A stretch of DNA of 64,000 nt from Deinococcus sp. (GTDB taxonomy: Bacteria; Deinococcota; Deinococci; Deinococcales; Deinococcaceae), in NCBI RefSeq assembly GCF_018260555.1, contig NZ_JAGLBB010000001.1:1-64000 (forward strand). The letters run 5' to 3'. Shown here piece after piece: positions 55,129-64,000 of the stretch; the stretch's first letter is position 1; each line of letters opens with the position of its first letter. A program made the position numbers and the translations under genes. The notes under the pieces were generated by a model, which did no database searches, had not been told where the DNA came from, and saw only the letters and a list, made by a program, of their open reading frames with translations.

Positions 55129-55300
55129 GCGGCCTCCTGCGGGCTTGGGCGCTTCTCATTGAAAAGGATCGGGTGGAACGGGGTGGGTACGGCGACGCGG
55201 CGAGCGGAAGGACTAATCACGGGACGGCCAGCGGCAGAGCAGGCGGGCAAGGGGCTTGCGGGAGGCTGTTCCGTCCGTCTGCCGGACACCAGAACGCGTC

Positions 55301-55306
55301 AGTCTA
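55301..55306 (-). promoter_or_regulatory. Extended -10 of rpoD
   Basis: TGCTAGACT on the minus strand (TG-N-TAGACT) about 170 bp upstream of the rpoD start. The remainder of the 389-bp gap (55129-55517) shows no gene. Confidence 0.5.
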
Positions 55307-55517
55307 GCAAACGCTTCCTGCGCCGCAGCGTGCCGTTTCGGGGTGGACCGGGCGCAACCGGGGGGCGCTCGGTGCCGGGGGCCGGAGTGAACGGAGTTGG
55401 GCTAGGTCGAGCCGGGTAAACCCGCTTGGGTCCATCAGGCCCGGTACGTGTGGCCCGCCAGAAAAGTTCCGGCGCCGGGGCCAGCGACCGCCCTGCTGAC
55501 GCGCAGCTGCTCAGGTT

Positions 55518-56762
55518 TCAGGAGCGCGTGACCGAGAGGACCTTGAAGCCGCCTTCACGGAGCGTCTCGCGGACCGGCCCGATCACGCCCAGGTCGGCCT
55601 CGTACGGCAGCGGCTCGTTCGCCACGAGGTGCACCGTGCCCCCGGGACGCAGGCGGCGCGCGGCGGCCGCGATGAACTCGCGGGCCACGTCGAGGACCAC
55701 CCCCCGGCCCACGTGGAAGGGGGGGTTGGTCAGGATCACGTCGAAGGTGCGCTCACCCAGCGCGGCGTCCACGTCCGAGTGGATGGCCTCGCCGGTCACG
55801 CCGGACGCTGCCAGGGTCGCCTGCGCGCTGCGGACGCTCTGAAGGTCGCCGTCGACCAGGGTGACGTTTGCGCCGCGCCGCGCCGCCCACGCGCCGATGA
55901 TGCCGGTCCCGCAGCCCAGGTCGAGCACGTCCAGCCCCGCAAGCTCCAGGGTGTCCAGCGCGCCCAGCATCAGGGTGGTGGCCTTGTCGGGCTTTCCGGC
56001 GCTGAACACGCCAGGCAGTCCAACGACGCTCACGCCGAACGCCTCGAAGGTTTCGGGGGCGGGCTGCGGGGGCGTGGGGCCAGGGCGGCGTACCAGTTTC
56101 GCCACGCGCATCCCGCCGTCGCGGGCGATGGTTTCCCCGGACCCGAAGGCCTTCCCGGCGGCGCGCACGTAGCGGTCAAATCCCTTGTCGCGGTCCCCGG
56201 CGATGTACAGCGTCCCGCCGGGCGGCGTGCAGGCGTGCGCCCAGGCGACCTGGGCCTCGGCGTAGGCGTTGCCACGGTCGCCGGCCAGCACGACGCACAC
56301 GGTGCGGGCACGGTCGGACCAGCGCTCTGGCAGGCGGTCGCCGGGAATGGCCGCGTGGGCGTCCAGTCCGGCGGCCCGCAGGACCGTCAGGGCGGCGGCG
56401 CTACCTTCCACGGCGCGCAAGTTCACGCTGTCGAGTGCGCCGATCAGACCGCCCATGGCGCTCAGGTCCAGCACGTCGCCGCGCACGCGGTCGCGGCGCA
56501 TGGTCTGGGCCAGCAGCGCCTGCGCGGCGTCCACGTCGGGAAAGCCGCGCACGCCGGGTTTGGTCAGCACGGTCAGACGGTCGAGTTTCTCGGGCAGACG
56601 CGCGCGCCGCACATCCGAGTACGGCGCGGGCTTGAGGGGCGCGGCCTGGTCGGGCGCGGCCTGGTCGGGCGCGGTGGACCTCCCCGGGCCAGCACCGATG
56701 GGAGGAGAGGCGGCCCCGGAGGGCCGGTTGAGTCTGATCTTCTGCTTGGGCCTGCTCGTCAC
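55518..56762 (-). CDS. RsmC-like class I methyltransferase
   Basis: 414-residue two-domain methyltransferase of the RsmC/RlmG type, which methylates guanine N2 in 16S or 23S rRNA. The N-terminal half is a degenerate methyltransferase-like domain. The C-terminal half has the SAM site LDVLDLGCGTGIIGAWAARRGANVTLVDGD and the catalytic NPPF motif in VILTNPPFHVGRG. An N-terminal Pro/Ala-rich stretch contains a duplicated APDQA unit. GTG 56762 is used because upstream codons lack conservation. Whether it targets 16S G1207 (RsmC) or another base cannot be decided. It is divergent from rnhB, 111 bp between starts. Confidence 0.85.
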   Translation of the reverse strand: MTSRPKQKIRLNRPSGAASPPIGAGPGRSTAPDQAAPDQAAPLKPAPYSDVRRARLPEKLDRLTVLTKPGVRGFPDVDAAQALLAQTMRRDRVRGDVLDLSAMGGLIGALDSVNLRAVEGSAAALTVLRAAGLDAHAAIPGDRLPERWSDRARTVCVVLAGDRGNAYAEAQVAWAHACTPPGGTLYIAGDRDKGFDRYVRAAGKAFGSGETIARDGGMRVAKLVRRPGPTPPQPAPETFEAFGVSVVGLPGVFSAGKPDKATTLMLGALDTLELAGLDVLDLGCGTGIIGAWAARRGANVTLVDGDLQSVRSAQATLAASGVTGEAIHSDVDAALGERTFDVILTNPPFHVGRGVVLDVAREFIAAAARRLRPGGTVHLVANEPLPYEADLGVIGPVRETLREGGFKVLSVTRS

Positions 56763-56860
56763 GCCGCCTAGAGTCGCACATTCCGCGCCCGGCGACTGTT
56801 CATGGCGTCCATGCACACCGGGAGTGCTGACGGGAGTGGTGCCGGATGGGGCCGGTGCGC

Positions 56861-56866
56861 TAGCGT
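56861..56866 (+). promoter_or_regulatory. Leaderless -10 box of rnhB
   Basis: TAGCGT, seven bases before ATG 56874. It rejects the in-frame ATG at 56802. Confidence 0.6.
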
Positions 56867-56873
56867 TCCGGGC

Positions 56874-57569
56874 ATGACTGCCTCCCCGAGCGTGACTCCC
56901 GACTGGTCGTTCGAGCGTGAGCACTGGCGGCGCGGGTACTTCCGCGTGGCGGGCGTGGACGAGGCCGGGCGGGGCGCATGGGCCGGGCCGGTCACGGTGG
57001 CGGCCGTGATTCTGCCCGGCTCGGCCGCCGAGTACCCGTTCCGGGACAGCAAGCAGTTGAGCGCCGCGCAACGCGAGGCTTTCGCGCAGGTGGTGCGTGA
57101 GGTCGCGCTTGCCTGGGCGGTCGAGCACGCGTGGCCCGACGAGATCGACCGCCTGAACATCCTGGGTGCCACGCACGCCGCCGCTCACCGCGCCCTGGCG
57201 CGGCTGGACCCGGCCCCGCAGGCGCTGGTCACGGATTACCTGAAGTTACGCGTGGGCGTGCCTATCAGCGCCCCGGCCCGGGCAGACGCCCTGAGTTACT
57301 CGGTCGCGGCGGCCAGCCTGCTCGCCAAGACCGAACGCGACCGCGTGATGCTGGAACTGGACACCCGGCACCCCGGCTACGGTTTTGCCGGGCACAAGGG
57401 ATACGGCGCGCCCGCCCACCGCGCCGCGCTGCACGAACACGGCGTGACCGACGTACACCGCCGCACATTTGCGCCCATCCGCGCACTGCTGAGCGAAGCG
57501 GCCCGGTCCTCTCACTCCCTGTTTGGCGCCGCGCAGTCCGACGACGCCCTGCCCGGTGACCTGGGCTGA
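56874..57569 (+). CDS. rnhB: Ribonuclease HII
   Basis: 231-residue enzyme that cuts RNA in RNA-DNA hybrids and removes misincorporated ribonucleotides. Active-site motif VAGVDEAGRGAWAGPVTVAAVIL (Asp-Glu near residues 27-28), DSKQLSAAQREAFAQ, then YLKLRVGVPISAPARADALSYSVAAASLLAKTERD with the later Asp, and HPGYGFAGHKGYGAPAH. The usual KGD in the middle motif appears as the less common ARAD. A 25-residue tail follows the conserved region. Confidence 0.94.
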   Translation: MTASPSVTPDWSFEREHWRRGYFRVAGVDEAGRGAWAGPVTVAAVILPGSAAEYPFRDSKQLSAAQREAFAQVVREVALAWAVEHAWPDEIDRLNILGATHAAAHRALARLDPAPQALVTDYLKLRVGVPISAPARADALSYSVAAASLLAKTERDRVMLELDTRHPGYGFAGHKGYGAPAHRAALHEHGVTDVHRRTFAPIRALLSEAARSSHSLFGAAQSDDALPGDLG

Positions 57570-57582
57570 GCCTGCCCGCAGA

Positions 57583-57753
57583 CCGACAGGGCGCCGGGGG
57601 GCGTTTTTGGAAGAGCAGTTGCATCTGGGTGGCGCTGAAGACCAGACGTTCGTGCAGGGCCTGCGCGTGGTAGTCGGGATCAGCCACCATGACCAACATG
57701 CGGGCCTCCATGTGCGCCCATTCAGCGACCGCATTAATCGAGGTCCTGGCGAG
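57583..57753 (-). pseudogene. Possible gene remnant
   Basis: An open stretch with native-looking codon bias, reading ...TSINAVAEWAHMEARM and ADPDYHAQALHERLVFSA, with no start before the stop codon at 57754-57756 and no proper end before it runs into rnhB antisense. It looks like a truncated fragment of a once-longer gene beside a degenerate repeat copy. No family recognised, so its origin is unknown. Confidence 0.35.
57592..57608 (+). terminator. Possible rnhB terminator
   Basis: Short stem CGCC (57592-57595) and GGCG (57600-57603) followed by five T. Weak stem but a clear T-run. Confidence 0.5.
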
Positions 57754-57763
57754 TCACCAGGCT

Positions 57764-57823
57764 GTTGTTCCCAGTCGCATCCGTTGGAACTCGATCAGAA
57801 ATGCACCGAATCAACCGCAGTCT
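57764..57823 (-). repeat. Degenerate module A of the dispersed repeat
   Basis: In minus orientation it aligns with module A (GACTGCGGTTGATTCGGTGC, then AACGGATGCGACTGGGAACA), with several mismatches and no module B. Confidence 0.55.
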
Positions 57824-58111
57824 GAGTGAATGGCGAGCGACCGGGATACCTCTCTCAGAATGAGGAAGTAGCAGGCGTCACGCCGTCAGCCGCCATGGGT
57901 CTCGGCCGACAGCCATGACGCCGTACCAACTCTGCCCCCATCTCCCCTAAGGCGCCGCTCACCGATTGCCTATGAGAGGTCCATGCCAGGTCACCGTCTG
58001 GTAGGTGCCGTGCACTCTGGAGCCTGACAGGCCCGGCGCGCGGCAGACAGGGTGGGGTTTTCTGGGTCATGGCGCTGGATTTCCGGGACGGCGCGTCAGG
58101 CTTAAATGCAC

Positions 58112-58117
58112 TAGACT
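58112..58117 (+). promoter_or_regulatory. Leaderless -10 box of lepA
   Basis: TAGACT, seven bases before GTG 58125. The preceding 290 bp (57824-58111) shows nothing recognisable. Confidence 0.65.
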
Positions 58118-58124
58118 GCTCTGT

Positions 58125-59930
58125 GTGAACGTCAGGAACTTCTCCATTATCGCCCATGTGGACCACGGGAAATCGACCCTCGCGGACCGCATCATGGAGC
58201 GTCTGGGCGCGATGACCGAGCGGGACAAACGCGACCAGACGCTCGATACGCTCGAACTTGAACGCGAGCGCGGCATTACCATCAAATCCACCCCCGTCCG
58301 CCTCGAGTACACCCGTCCGGCGCAGGCAGACGGCTCGGGCGGCGAGACGTACACCTTCAATCTGATCGACACGCCCGGCCACGTGGATTTCAATTACGAG
58401 GTGTCACGGTCCCTGGCGGCCTGCGAGGGCGTGTTGCTGCTGGTGGACGCCTCGCAGGGCGTCGAGGCGCAGACCATCGTAAACGCGTACCTCGCCATCG
58501 ACAGCAACCTGGAGATCGTGCCGGTCATCAACAAGATTGACCTGCCGGCCGCTGATCCGGAAGGCGCGGCGCAGGAACTCGAAGAGGTGATCGGCATTCC
58601 CGCCGAGCAAGCCGTGTTCGCGTCCGGCAAGTCGGGGATCGGTATCACCGAGATTCTCGAAGCCATCGTGGACCGCATTCCTCCGCCCAGCGGCGATCCT
58701 GATGGGCCGCTCAAGGCCCTGATCTTCGACTCGTTCTTCGACGCGTACCAGGGCGTGATTCTGTTCGTGCGCGTGCTGGAAGGCACCCTGACCCCCAAGG
58801 ATCAGATTCGCCTGATGAACGCCGGGAAGAACTTCGAGGTGGATAAGGTCGGCACCTTCAGCCCCGGCCTGGTCGTGGGCGACTCGCTGCCGGCAGGCTC
58901 GGTCGGCTGGGTGGCCGCCGGGATCAAGGACATCGCGGACGCGCAGGTGGGCGACACCCTGACCGGCCGTGAGCGGCAGACGCCCGAGGCGTTCCCCGGC
59001 TTCAAGCCCGCGCAGCCCGTGGTGTTCTCGGGCCTCTACCCGACCGATACCGAGGACTACCGCAAGCTGCGCGACGCGCTTGAGAAACTGAAACTGAACG
59101 ACGCGGCGTTCTCATTTGAACCCGAGACCAGTGAGGCGCTGGGTTTCGGGTTCCGTTGCGGGTTCCTGGGCCTGCTGCACGCCGAGATCATCCAGGAGCG
59201 CCTGGAACGCGAGTACGACCTCGACCTGATCGCCACGGCGCCCGCCGTGGTCTACCGCGTGACCCTCACGAACGGTGACATTTTCGAAACGCAGAACCCG
59301 GCTGAGTTCCCCACCCGCGACCGCATTGAACTCGTCGAGGAGCCGTACATCAAGCTCAGCATCATGCTGCCCGAGGAACACGTCGGGCCGGTCATGCAGC
59401 TCCTGCAGGAACGCCGTGGGTCCATGATCACCATGAACTACGTCGGCAAGCGCGTGGAGCTGCTCTATGAGGTGCCGTTCGCGGAGATCCTGTACGACTT
59501 CCACGACCGCCTCAAGAGCATCTCGCGCGGGTACGCCAGCATGGATTACGAACAGCTCGGCTACCGCGAAGGCGACCTGCGAAAGGTCGATATCATGGTG
59601 AACAACGAGATCATCGACGCGCTGGCCGTGATCGTGCACGAAACCAAGACGTACAGCCTGGGCCGCAAGATCGTGGACAAGATGGCCGAAGTCATCCCCC
59701 GCCAGATGTTCCCGGTGCCCGTGCAGGCCGTGATCGGCGCGAAGATCATCGCGCGCGCCACCGTGAAGGCCTTCCGCAAGGACGTGCTGGCCAAGTGCTA
59801 CGGGGGCGACATTTCCCGCAAGAAGAAACTGCTGAACAAGCAGAAGAAAGGCCGCGCCCGTATGAAACAGTTCGGCACGGTCGAAGTGCCGCAGGAAGCG
59901 TTCCTGGCGGTCCTCAGCACCGACGAGTAA
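58125..59930 (+). CDS. lepA: Elongation factor 4 (LepA)
   Basis: 601-residue translational GTPase that can back-translocate ribosomes and helps in initiation or ribosome biogenesis under stress. The G1 motif [13 protein letters not shown] begins nine residues in; switch I is [10 protein letters not shown]3 is DTPGHVDF; and G4 is NKIDLPAA. The diagnostic LepA C-terminal domain is present ([42 protein letters not shown]). GTG 58125 is fixed by the TAGACT box and by alignment to the usual N-terminus (VRNFSIIAH); an in-frame ATG 40 codons earlier gives an unrelated extension. Confidence 0.96.
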   Translation: MNVRNFSIIAHVDHGKSTLADRIMERLGAMTERDKRDQTLDTLELERERGITIKSTPVRLEYTRPAQADGSGGETYTFNLIDTPGHVDFNYEVSRSLAACEGVLLLVDASQGVEAQTIVNAYLAIDSNLEIVPVINKIDLPAADPEGAAQELEEVIGIPAEQAVFASGKSGIGITEILEAIVDRIPPPSGDPDGPLKALIFDSFFDAYQGVILFVRVLEGTLTPKDQIRLMNAGKNFEVDKVGTFSPGLVVGDSLPAGSVGWVAAGIKDIADAQVGDTLTGRERQTPEAFPGFKPAQPVVFSGLYPTDTEDYRKLRDALEKLKLNDAAFSFEPETSEALGFGFRCGFLGLLHAEIIQERLEREYDLDLIATAPAVVYRVTLTNGDIFETQNPAEFPTRDRIELVEEPYIKLSIMLPEEHVGPVMQLLQERRGSMITMNYVGKRVELLYEVPFAEILYDFHDRLKSISRGYASMDYEQLGYREGDLRKVDIMVNNEIIDALAVIVHETKTYSLGRKIVDKMAEVIPRQMFPVPVQAVIGAKIIARATVKAFRKDVLAKCYGGDISRKKKLLNKQKKGRARMKQFGTVEVPQEAFLAVLSTDE

Positions 59931-59997
59931 CCCCACGCGTCCTGCCGGAAGGACCCCGACTCCGGTCGCGGATATGAGTGGACGTGAAAGGCGCTCA

Positions 59998-60030
59998 TAC
60001 GAGATCCGCTCCATATCGCAACATCCCTAC
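59998..60030 (+). repeat. Possible module B fragment
   Basis: TACGAGATCCGCTCCATATCG resembles the end of module B (CGGATTCCGCTCCATTCC) with mismatches. It lies in the convergent gap between lepA and potD. Confidence 0.35.
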
Positions 60031-60104
60031 GACACCCGGCCGGTAGCAAAGCGCCCCCACGTTCAGCGGGAGCGGCTTGCTCGCAGTAGTCAGGTGGGGG
60101 TGGC

Positions 60105-61196
60105 TCAGCGGCTCTTGAGTTCCGTCCAGATGCGGTCGTACACGCGTTGCGGGCGGCCCGGAGGCAGCTCGTCTATGAAGTCCAGGCGGCCGTCCTCGAG
60201 CCACTCGGCGGGCGGGTTCAGGGCCGGAATGTCCTTCAGGAAGTCGTCCAGCAGGGGCTGCGCGGCGGCGTTGGGCGTGGCGTAGTAGGTGTAGTTGCTG
60301 AGTTGCGCGCCGTTGTGCGCGTCGAGCAGGTAGTTGATGAAGCGGTGGGCGAGCTCCGGGTTGGGGCTGCGCCTGAGAACCACCAGGGTATCCATGCTGA
60401 TGGTGGTGCCCTGGCGGGGCAGGATGACCTGCACGTTGTCGTCTTCCTCGGTGGCGATCAGCAGGTCGCCTACGTAGATCTGGCCGAGGTCGATCTGCCG
60501 GGCCAGGAGTTTGTTGCGGGTGCCGGGGCCGCCGTCGAATCCCTGGAAGCCTCGCTTGGCGACCACGCGTCGCAGCAGGTCGCGCGCCTGTTTCAGTTCG
60601 CCCAGGTCGGCCGTGTTGGCGCTGAATCCCAGGTACTTGAGGGCCGCGCCGATCACCTCGCGCGGGTCGTCGAGCAGGACGAATGTGCGGTCGCCGGGAC
60701 CGAAGATCTCGGCCCAGGTGTCCTGCGGCACGTAACGCTCCCGGTTGAAGGCCAGTCCGGTCGCGGCGTACTGGTACGGCACGGAGTAGCGGTTGCCGGG
60801 GTCGTAGGCGGCGTTCAGGAAGCCGGGCGCGATGTTCTTCAGGTTCGGCAGGGCGCTCCTGTCGAGGGGTTGCAGCAGTCCGGCGCGGACCATGGTCTGC
60901 ACCACGTAGTTGCTGGGCACGGCAATGTCGTACTGCGCGCCGCCGCCCTGTAATTTGGCCAGCATGGCCTCGTTACTCTCGAAGGTGTCCAGCACGACGC
61001 GCACGCCACTTTGCTTTTCGAAGGTCTTTACGAGATCCGGGTCGATGTATTCGGACCAGATGAACACGCGCAGCGTCTTGCCGTCGCCGCGCGTGACGTG
61101 TGCGTCGGGCGCGGCGGCGGCCGGTTTCTGCACGCGGTAGCAGCCGCTCAGCAGGGCGGGCAGTAGCAACGCGGGCAACAGGGCCGCGCGCTTCAT
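60105..61196 (-). CDS. potD: Spermidine/putrescine-type ABC transporter substrate-binding lipoprotein
   Basis: 363-residue periplasmic polyamine-binding protein of the PotD/PotF family. A signal peptide ends in the lipobox LLSGC (Cys at about residue 18). Mature features: LRVFIWSEYIDPDLVKTFEKQSGVRV, DIAVPSNYVVQTMVRAGLLQPLD and VPYQYAATGLAFNRERY, typical of this family. ATG 61196 overlaps the potC stop (ATGA). Fourth gene of potABCD. Polyamine specificity is inferred from family; binding residues were not checked. Confidence 0.9.
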   Translation of the reverse strand: MKRAALLPALLLPALLSGCYRVQKPAAAAPDAHVTRGDGKTLRVFIWSEYIDPDLVKTFEKQSGVRVVLDTFESNEAMLAKLQGGGAQYDIAVPSNYVVQTMVRAGLLQPLDRSALPNLKNIAPGFLNAAYDPGNRYSVPYQYAATGLAFNRERYVPQDTWAEIFGPGDRTFVLLDDPREVIGAALKYLGFSANTADLGELKQARDLLRRVVAKRGFQGFDGGPGTRNKLLARQIDLGQIYVGDLLIATEEDDNVQVILPRQGTTISMDTLVVLRRSPNPELAHRFINYLLDAHNGAQLSNYTYYATPNAAAQPLLDDFLKDIPALNPPAEWLEDGRLDFIDELPPGRPQRVYDRIWTELKSR

Positions 61197-62002
61197 GCCT
61201 GCCTCCGGGGGCGCAGCAGGGCGTTCGAGGCGACGATGGCGACCACCGTGACGAGCACGAGTAGCGCGCTCAGGGCGTTGATATCCGGCGTGACGCCGCG
61301 TTTCACGTTCGTGTAGATCAGGACCGGCAGGGTGCTGAATCCCGACCCGCTCGTGAAGTACGTGACCACGAAATCGTCCAGGGACAGCGTGAACGCCAGC
61401 AGCGCGCCCGCCAGCACGCCCGGCAGGGCCAGCGGCAGGACCACGTGCGTGAATGACCGCAGGCCGGTGGCACCCAGGTCCCGCGCGGCCTCCTCCAGTT
61501 CTGGGCCGTACCCGGCCAGCCGCGAGCGGACCGTCAGGGACACGTAACTGATCTGGAAAGTCACGTGCGCCAGCAGGACCGTCCAGAAGCCGTTGTCGAA
61601 AGTCCAGCCCAGGCGTTCCAGACCGGAACGCACGAACGAGTAGAACATCAGCAGGCTCACGCCCATCACCACGTCCGGAATCACGATCGGTAGGACCAGC
61701 AGGCCGGTCAGGGCTGTGCGCAACCGCAGCGTGTACCGCCACAGGCCCAGGCCCACCAGCGTGCCCAGCACCGTGCTGACCAGCGTGCTGACCAGGGCGA
61801 TCTCAAGCGTGTGCGCCAGCGCCTCCCGCACGTCGGACCGCGCGAACAGCGCCGGGTACCACCTGGTGGTAAAGCCCGTCCATGTCGCCCCGAAGCGAGA
61901 ATCGTTGAACGAGAACACGACCAGCACGATGATCGGCAGGTACAGGAACGCATACACCACCCATGCCCACACGCTCAGGGCCGGATGCGTCCGCCGGATC
62001 AC
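61193..62002 (-). CDS. potC: Spermidine/putrescine-type ABC transporter permease (PotC)
   Basis: 269-residue membrane permease with about six helices, starting WAWVVYAFLYLPIIVLVVFSFND. The EAA loop that docks the ATPase is ELEEAARDLGATGLRSFTHVVLPLALPG. GTG 62002 is preferred because GGAGGGG lies just before it; an in-frame upstream ATG would read through the palindromic repeat. Overlaps potD by four bases. Confidence 0.92.
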   Translation of the reverse strand: MIRRTHPALSVWAWVVYAFLYLPIIVLVVFSFNDSRFGATWTGFTTRWYPALFARSDVREALAHTLEIALVSTLVSTVLGTLVGLGLWRYTLRLRTALTGLLVLPIVIPDVVMGVSLLMFYSFVRSGLERLGWTFDNGFWTVLLAHVTFQISYVSLTVRSRLAGYGPELEEAARDLGATGLRSFTHVVLPLALPGVLAGALLAFTLSLDDFVVTYFTSGSGFSTLPVLIYTNVKRGVTPDINALSALLVLVTVVAIVASNALLRPRRQA

Positions 62003-62017
62003 AGCCCCCTCCGGGCC

Positions 62018-62080
62018 GTTGATAGGTGATGGTCGATGGTTGAAAGAGGTTCCATCAACCATCGACCATCAACCTTTAAC
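62018..62080 (-). repeat. Operon-internal palindrome between potB and potC
   Basis: TGATGGTCGATGGTTGA (62027-62043) is an exact inverted repeat of 62055-62071, with an 11-nt loop. Outer arms GTTGATAGG and CCTTTAAC extend it imperfectly. It belongs to the same family as the element at 62947. Confidence 0.85.
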
Positions 62081-62096
62081 AGTGCGCGTAGCGCGC

Positions 62097-62924
62097 TCAT
62101 ACGAGTTCCTCCAGACCCTTGTGCCCGGCGGTGCGGGCGTACGCCCACAGGCCCAGCAGCACGGCGCCCATGAGCAGGAAACTCAGGGCGCTGCCGTACG
62201 GCCAGTCGCCGGCCTGCCCGAACTGGTTCTGGATGAGGTTCCCGACGAGCGCGGTCTTCGCGCCGCCCAGGATGTCACTGACCACGAAGGTCCCCAGCGC
62301 CGGGATGAAGGTCAGCAGGACACCCGCGATCAGGCCCGGCAGGGTCTGCGGGAACACGGCGGTCATGAAGGCCCGCAGGGGGGGGGCGCCGAGGTCCTGC
62401 GCGGCCTCCAGCAGGCGCCAGTCGATCTTCTCGACGCTGGAGTACACGGGCAGCACGAAGAACGGCACGAACGCGTACACCATGCCCAGCAGCGTGGCCG
62501 TGAGGCTGGGCACCAGATCAAAGGGCCGCAGGATCAGAATCCAGGCGTACACGCGGATCAGGAAATTCGTCCAGAACGGAATGATCAACAGGATCAGCAG
62601 CAGGTTCTTGCGCCGCGCGCCCTGCCGGGCGATGTAGAACGCCAGCGGGTAGCCCATCAGGACGCATAGCGCCGTGCTGAGGCCCGCCACCCACACGCTG
62701 CGCCACAACACGCGCAGGTTGTCGGCCGTCCACTCCTGGAACAGCGCGTCGTACCCGAAGACCCGCTCCCAGTTCTCCACCGTCCACGGCCCGCCCACCT
62801 GCGCGAGGTCCGTGCGTGTCAGGAACGAGTACCCCAGCATCACCAGCGCGGGCACGATCAGGAACACGCCCAGCCACAGCGTGCCCGGCCCCAGCGTGGC
62901 GAGGAAGCGCCGGACCGTCAGCAC
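62097..62924 (-). CDS. potB: Spermidine/putrescine-type ABC transporter permease (PotB)
   Basis: 275-residue permease with about six helices, beginning TLWLGVFLIVPALVMLGYSFL. EAA loop: RLLEAAQDLGAPPLRAFMTAVFPQTLPG. GTG 62924 has a GGTG-type site nearby but no strong Shine-Dalgarno. It is separated from potA by 88 bp and from potC by 94 bp, each gap holding a palindromic repeat. Confidence 0.92.
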   Translation of the reverse strand: MLTVRRFLATLGPGTLWLGVFLIVPALVMLGYSFLTRTDLAQVGGPWTVENWERVFGYDALFQEWTADNLRVLWRSVWVAGLSTALCVLMGYPLAFYIARQGARRKNLLLILLIIPFWTNFLIRVYAWILILRPFDLVPSLTATLLGMVYAFVPFFVLPVYSSVEKIDWRLLEAAQDLGAPPLRAFMTAVFPQTLPGLIAGVLLTFIPALGTFVVSDILGGAKTALVGNLIQNQFGQAGDWPYGSALSFLLMGAVLLGLWAYARTAGHKGLEELV

Positions 62925-62946
62925 GGGGCACCTGCGGTGGGGGAAT

Positions 62947-63008
62947 GGTTAAAGGTTGATAGTTGATGGATCGGACCTGTATCAACCATCACCTTTCTAC
63001 TTTCAACC
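62947..63008 (+). repeat. Operon-internal palindrome between potA and potB
   Basis: GGTTAAAGGTTGATAG and TTGATGG on the left face TCAACCATCACCTTT and TTTCAACC on the right. Its reverse complement aligns with the element at 62018, so there are two inverted copies of one family within a single operon. Confidence 0.8.
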
Positions 63009-63012
63009 CCCG

Positions 63013-64000
63013 TCATGCTTCTTCCAGAACCACGAGGTTGTCGGGCGGCAGGTACAGGGCGACCTGTTCCTCGTAATCGAAGTCCTCGTCGGCGCCGATG
63101 TCGGCGTTCAACTGGAACACCACGAGCTGCTGGCCGCCGGCGCGCAGCAGGTACTGGTTCTCGGCGCCGGTGTACACGATGTCGTCCACGGTCGCGCGGA
63201 TCTCGTTGCCTTCGGTCTCGTCGTCGCGCTCCATCCTGAGTTTCTCGGGCCGCACGGAGAGCGTGACGTTCTGACCCGTGCGCAGGCCGTGGCCGTGCGT
63301 GGTGCGCAGCGGGCCGTGCACGGTCTGCACGGTGGCGCCTATACCGTCCACGCCCAGGACGGTGCCCTCGATCAGGTTGCTGCTGCCCAGGAAATTCGCC
63401 ACGAACGCGGTACGGGGCCGCTCGTACAGGTCCTCGGCCCGGCCGAGCTGCTCCACGCGGCCGCGGTTCATGACGGCCATCCGGTCACTCATGACCAGCG
63501 CTTCCTCCTGGTCGTGCGTGACGAACACGAAGGTGATGCCCAGGCTCTCCTGCAGGTTGGCGAGTTCCACCTGAAGCTCCTTGCGCAGTTTCAGGTCCAG
63601 CGCGGACAGGGGTTCGTCAAGCAGCAGCACCTGCGGTTCGTTCACGATGGCGCGCGCCAGCGCCACCCGCTGCCGCTGCCCGCCGGACAGTTGATCGGGG
63701 CGCCGCGCGGCGAAATCCGCGATGCGCACGCGGTCCAGGGCCTGCAAGACCCGGTGCCGGGCCTGCGTGGCGGGCACGCCCTTCATCTTCAGGCCGAACG
63801 CCACGTTGTCCTGCACGCTCAGGTGCGGGAACAACGCGTAACTCTGAAACACGGTGTTCACGCTGCGCCGGTGCGGCGGCACGCCCGTCATGTCCTGACC
63901 GCCGATGATGACCTGCCCGGCATCCGGCTGCTCGAACCCCGCCAGGATGCGCAGCAGGGTCGTCTTCCCGCAGCCCGACGGGCCCAGCAGACTGAAGAAC
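63013..64000 (-). CDS. potA: Spermidine/putrescine-type ABC transporter ATPase (PotA), 5' end cut by window
   Basis: At least 329 residues of the ATPase subunit. It enters the window at FFSLLGPSGCGKTTLLRILAG (Walker A), then has the Q-loop VFQSYALFPHLSVQDNVAFGL, signature LSGGQRQRVALARAI, Walker B VLLLDEPLSALD and H-loop FVTHDQEEAL. A C-terminal TOBE-type regulatory domain (about the last 100 residues) binds regulators or substrate-state signals. First gene in transcription order; the start codon is beyond the window. Confidence 0.95.
   Translation of the reverse strand, partial: FFSLLGPSGCGKTTLLRILAGFEQPDAGQVIIGGQDMTGVPPHRRSVNTVFQSYALFPHLSVQDNVAFGLKMKGVPATQARHRVLQALDRVRIADFAARRPDQLSGGQRQRVALARAIVNEPQVLLLDEPLSALDLKLRKELQVELANLQESLGITFVFVTHDQEEALVMSDRMAVMNRGRVEQLGRAEDLYERPRTAFVANFLGSSNLIEGTVLGVDGIGATVQTVHGPLRTTHGHGLRTGQNVTLSVRPEKLRMERDDETEGNEIRATVDDIVYTGAENQYLLRAGGQQLVVFQLNADIGADEDFDYEEQVALYLPPDNLVVLEEA

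Overview
The window is a high-GC, densely packed chromosomal segment that looks like Deinococcus. The evidence is an intact murG-murC-murB-ftsQ-ftsA-ftsZ division cluster, bshA for bacillithiol, a bacterial-type aspS behind hisS, a sigma factor with a long Ala/Lys/Pro-rich N-terminus, and many genes whose start codon lies 5-8 nt after a TANNNT -10 box, the leaderless layout described for Deinococcus. No prophage, CRISPR array, tRNA or rRNA gene was seen. The only mobile-type gene is one tyrosine recombinase.

Layout. 1-4.4 kb: 5' part of gap, yceI, lysC, a PAP2 phosphatase and a small ORF. 4.5-7.3 kb: uvrC and a histidine phosphatase. 7.6-11.4 kb: a minus-strand operon HAD / M19 dipeptidase / SH3-NlpC/P60 / Ala-Glu epimerase that reads as a murein-peptide recycling unit. 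11.6-18.3 kb: class V aminotransferase, unusual metallophosphoesterase, lnt, Xer-like recombinase, lipid kinase, TIG lipoprotein. 18.5-21.6 kb: hisS-aspS. 21.8-28.5 kb: two alpha/beta hydrolases, pdxST, and rho followed by an M23 peptidase and a lone receiver. 28.6-32.7 kb: a T-box leader ahead of a cupin gene and ileS. 32.8-43 kb: bshA, sucCD, M24 peptidase-rlpA-like, a YbjN-like gene, a two-component pair, aspC. 43.3-50.3 kb: the mur-fts cluster. 50.6-57.6 kb: lpxB-related gene, rpoD, an RsmC-like methyltransferase, rnhB. 58.1-64 kb: lepA and a potABCD operon cut by the window end.

Between the genes lie three families of dispersed repeats. The first is a 36-bp element with three fixed GTGAA/TTCAC units, six full copies. 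The second is an element of about 132-135 bp with inverted ends made of two modules, one of which is flipped in one copy. The third is a palindrome present twice inside the pot operon. These repeats, the T-box/cupin/ileS arrangement, and the tiny ORFs whose stops overlap the starts of rho and bshA are the least routine content. The other genes are mostly housekeeping, often joined by ATGA or GTGA overlaps that imply translational coupling.
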